A stretch of DNA of 16,393 nt, from contig CAZWUZ010000046.1 in NCBI GenBank assembly GCA_964637655.1, forward strand, positions 1-16,393, in the 5' to 3' direction. Positions 14,362 through 16,393 of this stretch are shown in pieces. Position 1 is the first letter of the stretch. The number at the start of each line of letters is the position of its first letter. The notes under the pieces are model-generated. The model did no database searches, was not told the DNA's origin, and was given only the letters and a program-made list of their open reading frames with translations. This DNA comes from CAZWUZ01 sp964637655 [NCBI: uncultured bacterium]. Lineage in GTDB: Bacteria; DAOPZR01. A program made the position numbers and the translations under genes.

Positions 14362-16393
14362 GCTGCTGCTGCACCAGTTCGAGAATGCGCTCGATGCGCG
14401 CCGCCACCGCCGCGTCCCGCGCTGCCGCCGGCGTTGCTTCGGCAACACCAGTCGCGGCCGCTGTGCCCGCCACCGCTTCAGCAATCGCCTTGCGCACCGC
14501 CTTCACTTTCAGCGGATTGCCACGCCAGTTGTCCTGCCGCGTTTCGCGCACCGCGGCATCGATGGCCAGCGCCAGTGGCTCGTTGCCGTCGAGATTGTCG
14601 TACAGGGCGCGTTTGCCGGGTGTATCAACCCGCAGCGGGTAGGTGCCCGAGGTCTGCGGCTGCACCACCTGCCGCGCAAGGTTGGCCACCTCATCCAGAA
14701 ACTTCTGGTAGGCGATGGCTTCCGTACGCCGCTGCTGCAGCAGCGCCTCGAGCAGCGTGGACATGGTGTCGTAGTACTTCGGGTTGAGCGGCCGCTCCTC
14801 CATGATACGTCGCCGCACATTGTTGACGATGGTCTCCGCCGCCGCTTTCTGATCGCCACGCAGGCCGGCCGGAAGTGCCTCTGCCGCCGCCGCCCCGCCC
14901 CGTTCGACCAGCAACTGCACCAGCGACAGATCGTCGAACGCCGACACCTTTCTGCTGTCATCCGCGCGGATGTAGGAATCGATCAGGTGACGCATTGCCG
15001 GCTCGTACATTTTCAGGTCGATGGCATCGCCGCTATGCAGTTTGATTTCCGCCCGTAATTTCTCGTAGAAGGCCACTTCCCGCTCGATAGCCGCCGCCTC
15101 CGCTGCGCTGTAGCCGGCCGGCGTCATTTCCGCCGCGAGTTGCGCATAGGCGCGCACCAGTTTGCCCACCTGTTTGTAGAGCGTCACCCGCTGCGGTTCA
15201 TTCGCCTTGAGTTGCTCCGCATTCCCCTGTTCGGCTGCCGAAAAGTAGCGGAAATAATCCGCCTGCTGCTTGGGCGCCGCCACCGGCTCGCACAGGGCGC
15301 GTACCGCCTCCAGCGCCGCCGTCAGTTCGTCCTTCGCCTTCTGCAGCCGGTCCTGCAGCACACCGGCAACATCCTCGCGATCGTAGCCGTCCAGGGCTCC
15401 GGACGTGTAGTCCTTGACCGCCCCTTCCAGCGACTTGAACAGGTCCTTGTAGTCGATAATGCAGCCGAATTCCTTGTCGTCGCCGTCGAGACGGTTGACC
15501 CGGCAGATGGCCTGAAACAGCCCGTGGTCGCGCATCTGCTTGTCGATGTATAGATAGGTCGCGGGGGGGGCATCAAAACCGGTCAGCAGTTTGTCCACCA
15601 CGATCAGCAATTTCATCTGTCCGGGCTCATTGATGAACTTTTTCTTTACCTGGCGTTCGAACTCCTCGACGCGGTTGACGGCCGCCTCCGGCGCTACATT
15701 GAACCAGTCCGCCAGCATCTGCCGGTAGATGGCGAATTTGTGCAGTGCTTCCGTTTCCCCTTCGCCGCTCTCCTCACCCTTGATCTGCGCCGCTGCGGGC
15801 ACATACGAGGTGATGATGGCGCATTTCCCTTTCAGGTCGGTGCGGGCAAAGATTTCAAAGAATTTGCACGCCTCGTAAATGCTCCCCGCCACCAGCAGCG
15901 CATTGCCGCGCCCGCTCTGCAGCCGGTCGCGCGTCTCCATATCGAAGAGGATATCGTTGGCAATCTTTTCGAGGCGGTCTTTGCAGGAGAGTACCTTCTG
16001 CAGGTTCCCCCAGCGCAATTTGAGCTGCGCCTTGGCCAGCGGCGTCAGGCCGCGCGTCTTGAGTTCGAACCACTGGTCGATCTTCTCCTGCGCGGTGATG
16101 TGCTGGTCGATGTCCCGCGCCTCGTAGCGCAAATCGAGCACCACCCCGTCCCTGACCGCCTCGTGGTACTTGTAGGTGTGGATGTAGCTGCCGAAAACCT
16201 CGATGCTCTTCTTCTTGTCCGCCTTGAGCAGCGGCGTGCCGGTAAAGCCGATGAACATGGCATGGGGCAGTATCGCCTTCATCGCGTCATGCAGCATCCC
16301 CGACTGCGTGCGGTGACATTCGTCGACATAGACGTACAGGTCACCCTTTGGCGCGAAGCCGGGGGGGAGCGCCTTTTTCAAGTCAGCGATATA
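14351..16393 (-). CDS. hsdR: Type I restriction enzyme subunit R, C-terminal part (5' end outside window)
   Basis: The visible 680 residues cover most of the ATP-dependent translocase and the C-terminal assembly region of HsdR, the subunit that pulls in and cuts unmodified DNA when bound to HsdM and HsdS. Helicase motifs in order, numbered within the fragment: VDECHRTQSG (motif II, 23-32), FIGFTGTP (motif III, 47-54), KLLTGFDAP (motif V, 268-276) and QAICRVNR (motif VI, 294-301). The N-terminal nuclease domain and Walker A lie beyond the window. The frame is open to the last base, and the first visible codon is Tyr, so the TTG at 16381 is not the real start. The C-terminal part contains a helical region (DSYIRADDSRKVSAFDDLSL) and an Ala-rich linker near the end, usual for this subgroup. 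hsdM and hsdS should lie upstream. Two C-runs occur in the coding strand. The ygjP-like gene overlaps its 3' end. Confidence 0.95.
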   Translation of the reverse strand, partial: YIADLKKALPPGFAPKGDLYVYVDECHRTQSGMLHDAMKAILPHAMFIGFTGTPLLKADKKKSIEVFGSYIHTYKYHEAVRDGVVLDLRYEARDIDQHITAQEKIDQWFELKTRGLTPLAKAQLKLRWGNLQKVLSCKDRLEKIANDILFDMETRDRLQSGRGNALLVAGSIYEACKFFEIFARTDLKGKCAIITSYVPAAAQIKGEESGEGETEALHKFAIYRQMLADWFNVAPEAAVNRVEEFERQVKKKFINEPGQMKLLIVVDKLLTGFDAPPATYLYIDKQMRDHGLFQAICRVNRLDGDDKEFGCIIDYKDLFKSLEGAVKDYTSGALDGYDREDVAGVLQDRLQKAKDELTAALEAVRALCEPVAAPKQQADYFRYFSAAEQGNAEQLKANEPQRVTLYKQVGKLVRAYAQLAAEMTPAGYSAAEAAAIEREVAFYEKLRAEIKLHSGDAIDLKMYEPAMRHLIDSYIRADDSRKVSAFDDLSLVQLLVERGGAAAAEALPAGLRGDQKAAAETIVNNVRRRIMEERPLNPKYYDTMSTLLEALLQQRRTEAIAYQKFLDEVANLARQVVQPQTSGTYPLRVDTPGKRALYDNLDGNEPLALAIDAAVRETRQDNWRGNPLKVKAVRKAIAEAVAGTAAATGVAEATPAAARDAAVAARIERILELVQQQHEY

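Overview
The window is GC-rich bacterial DNA, almost all of it coding, and all but one gene lies on the minus strand. The housekeeping genes (dnaG, a sigma-70 with a full region 1.1 and a long non-conserved insert, trmJ, rmuC) point to a Gram-negative bacterium. A deltaproteobacterial or PVC-type (Lentisphaerota/Kiritimatiellota-like) host would fit, but I cannot place it firmly. RpoD, RmuC and the response regulator all end in TAG and others in TGA, so the standard bacterial code applies.

Layout from left to right. Bases 2-553 (+) are the C-terminal end of a polytopic GT-C-type glycosyltransferase, cut by the window edge. It converges on a tight minus-strand operon that reads, in transcription order: a GT-C-like membrane protein (5684-4266), a soluble GAF-GAF-PAS histidine kinase (4269-2155), a response regulator without a DNA-binding domain (2158-1367), and trmJ (1360-557). 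The first three overlap by 4 bp (ATGA), which implies translational coupling. A strong intrinsic terminator (5824-5859) separates this operon from rpoD.

The macromolecular-synthesis pair dnaG-rpoD (10093-5886, also ATGA-coupled) follows. RpoD carries an unusual lysine/alanine/proline tail encoded by eight tandem 15-bp repeats. An AT-rich leader of about 170 bp precedes dnaG and holds a plausible sigma-70 promoter and an inverted repeat next to the start codon. rmuC (11667-10267) lies upstream and has a closely related inverted repeat in its own leader.

The right end is an accessory block read leftwards: the C-terminal two-thirds or so of a type I restriction subunit HsdR (cut by the window end), a YgjP/DUF45 metallopeptidase gene interrupted by one in-frame TAG at a conserved Tyr position, and a lower-GC gene for a large M48-type zinc peptidase with a TerB-like region and two C-terminal GYLY...GD repeats. 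This cluster, which pairs a restriction enzyme with two different zinc peptidases, is the most likely place for an under-described system. The amber codon, the shared inverted repeats and the RpoD tail are the other points of interest.
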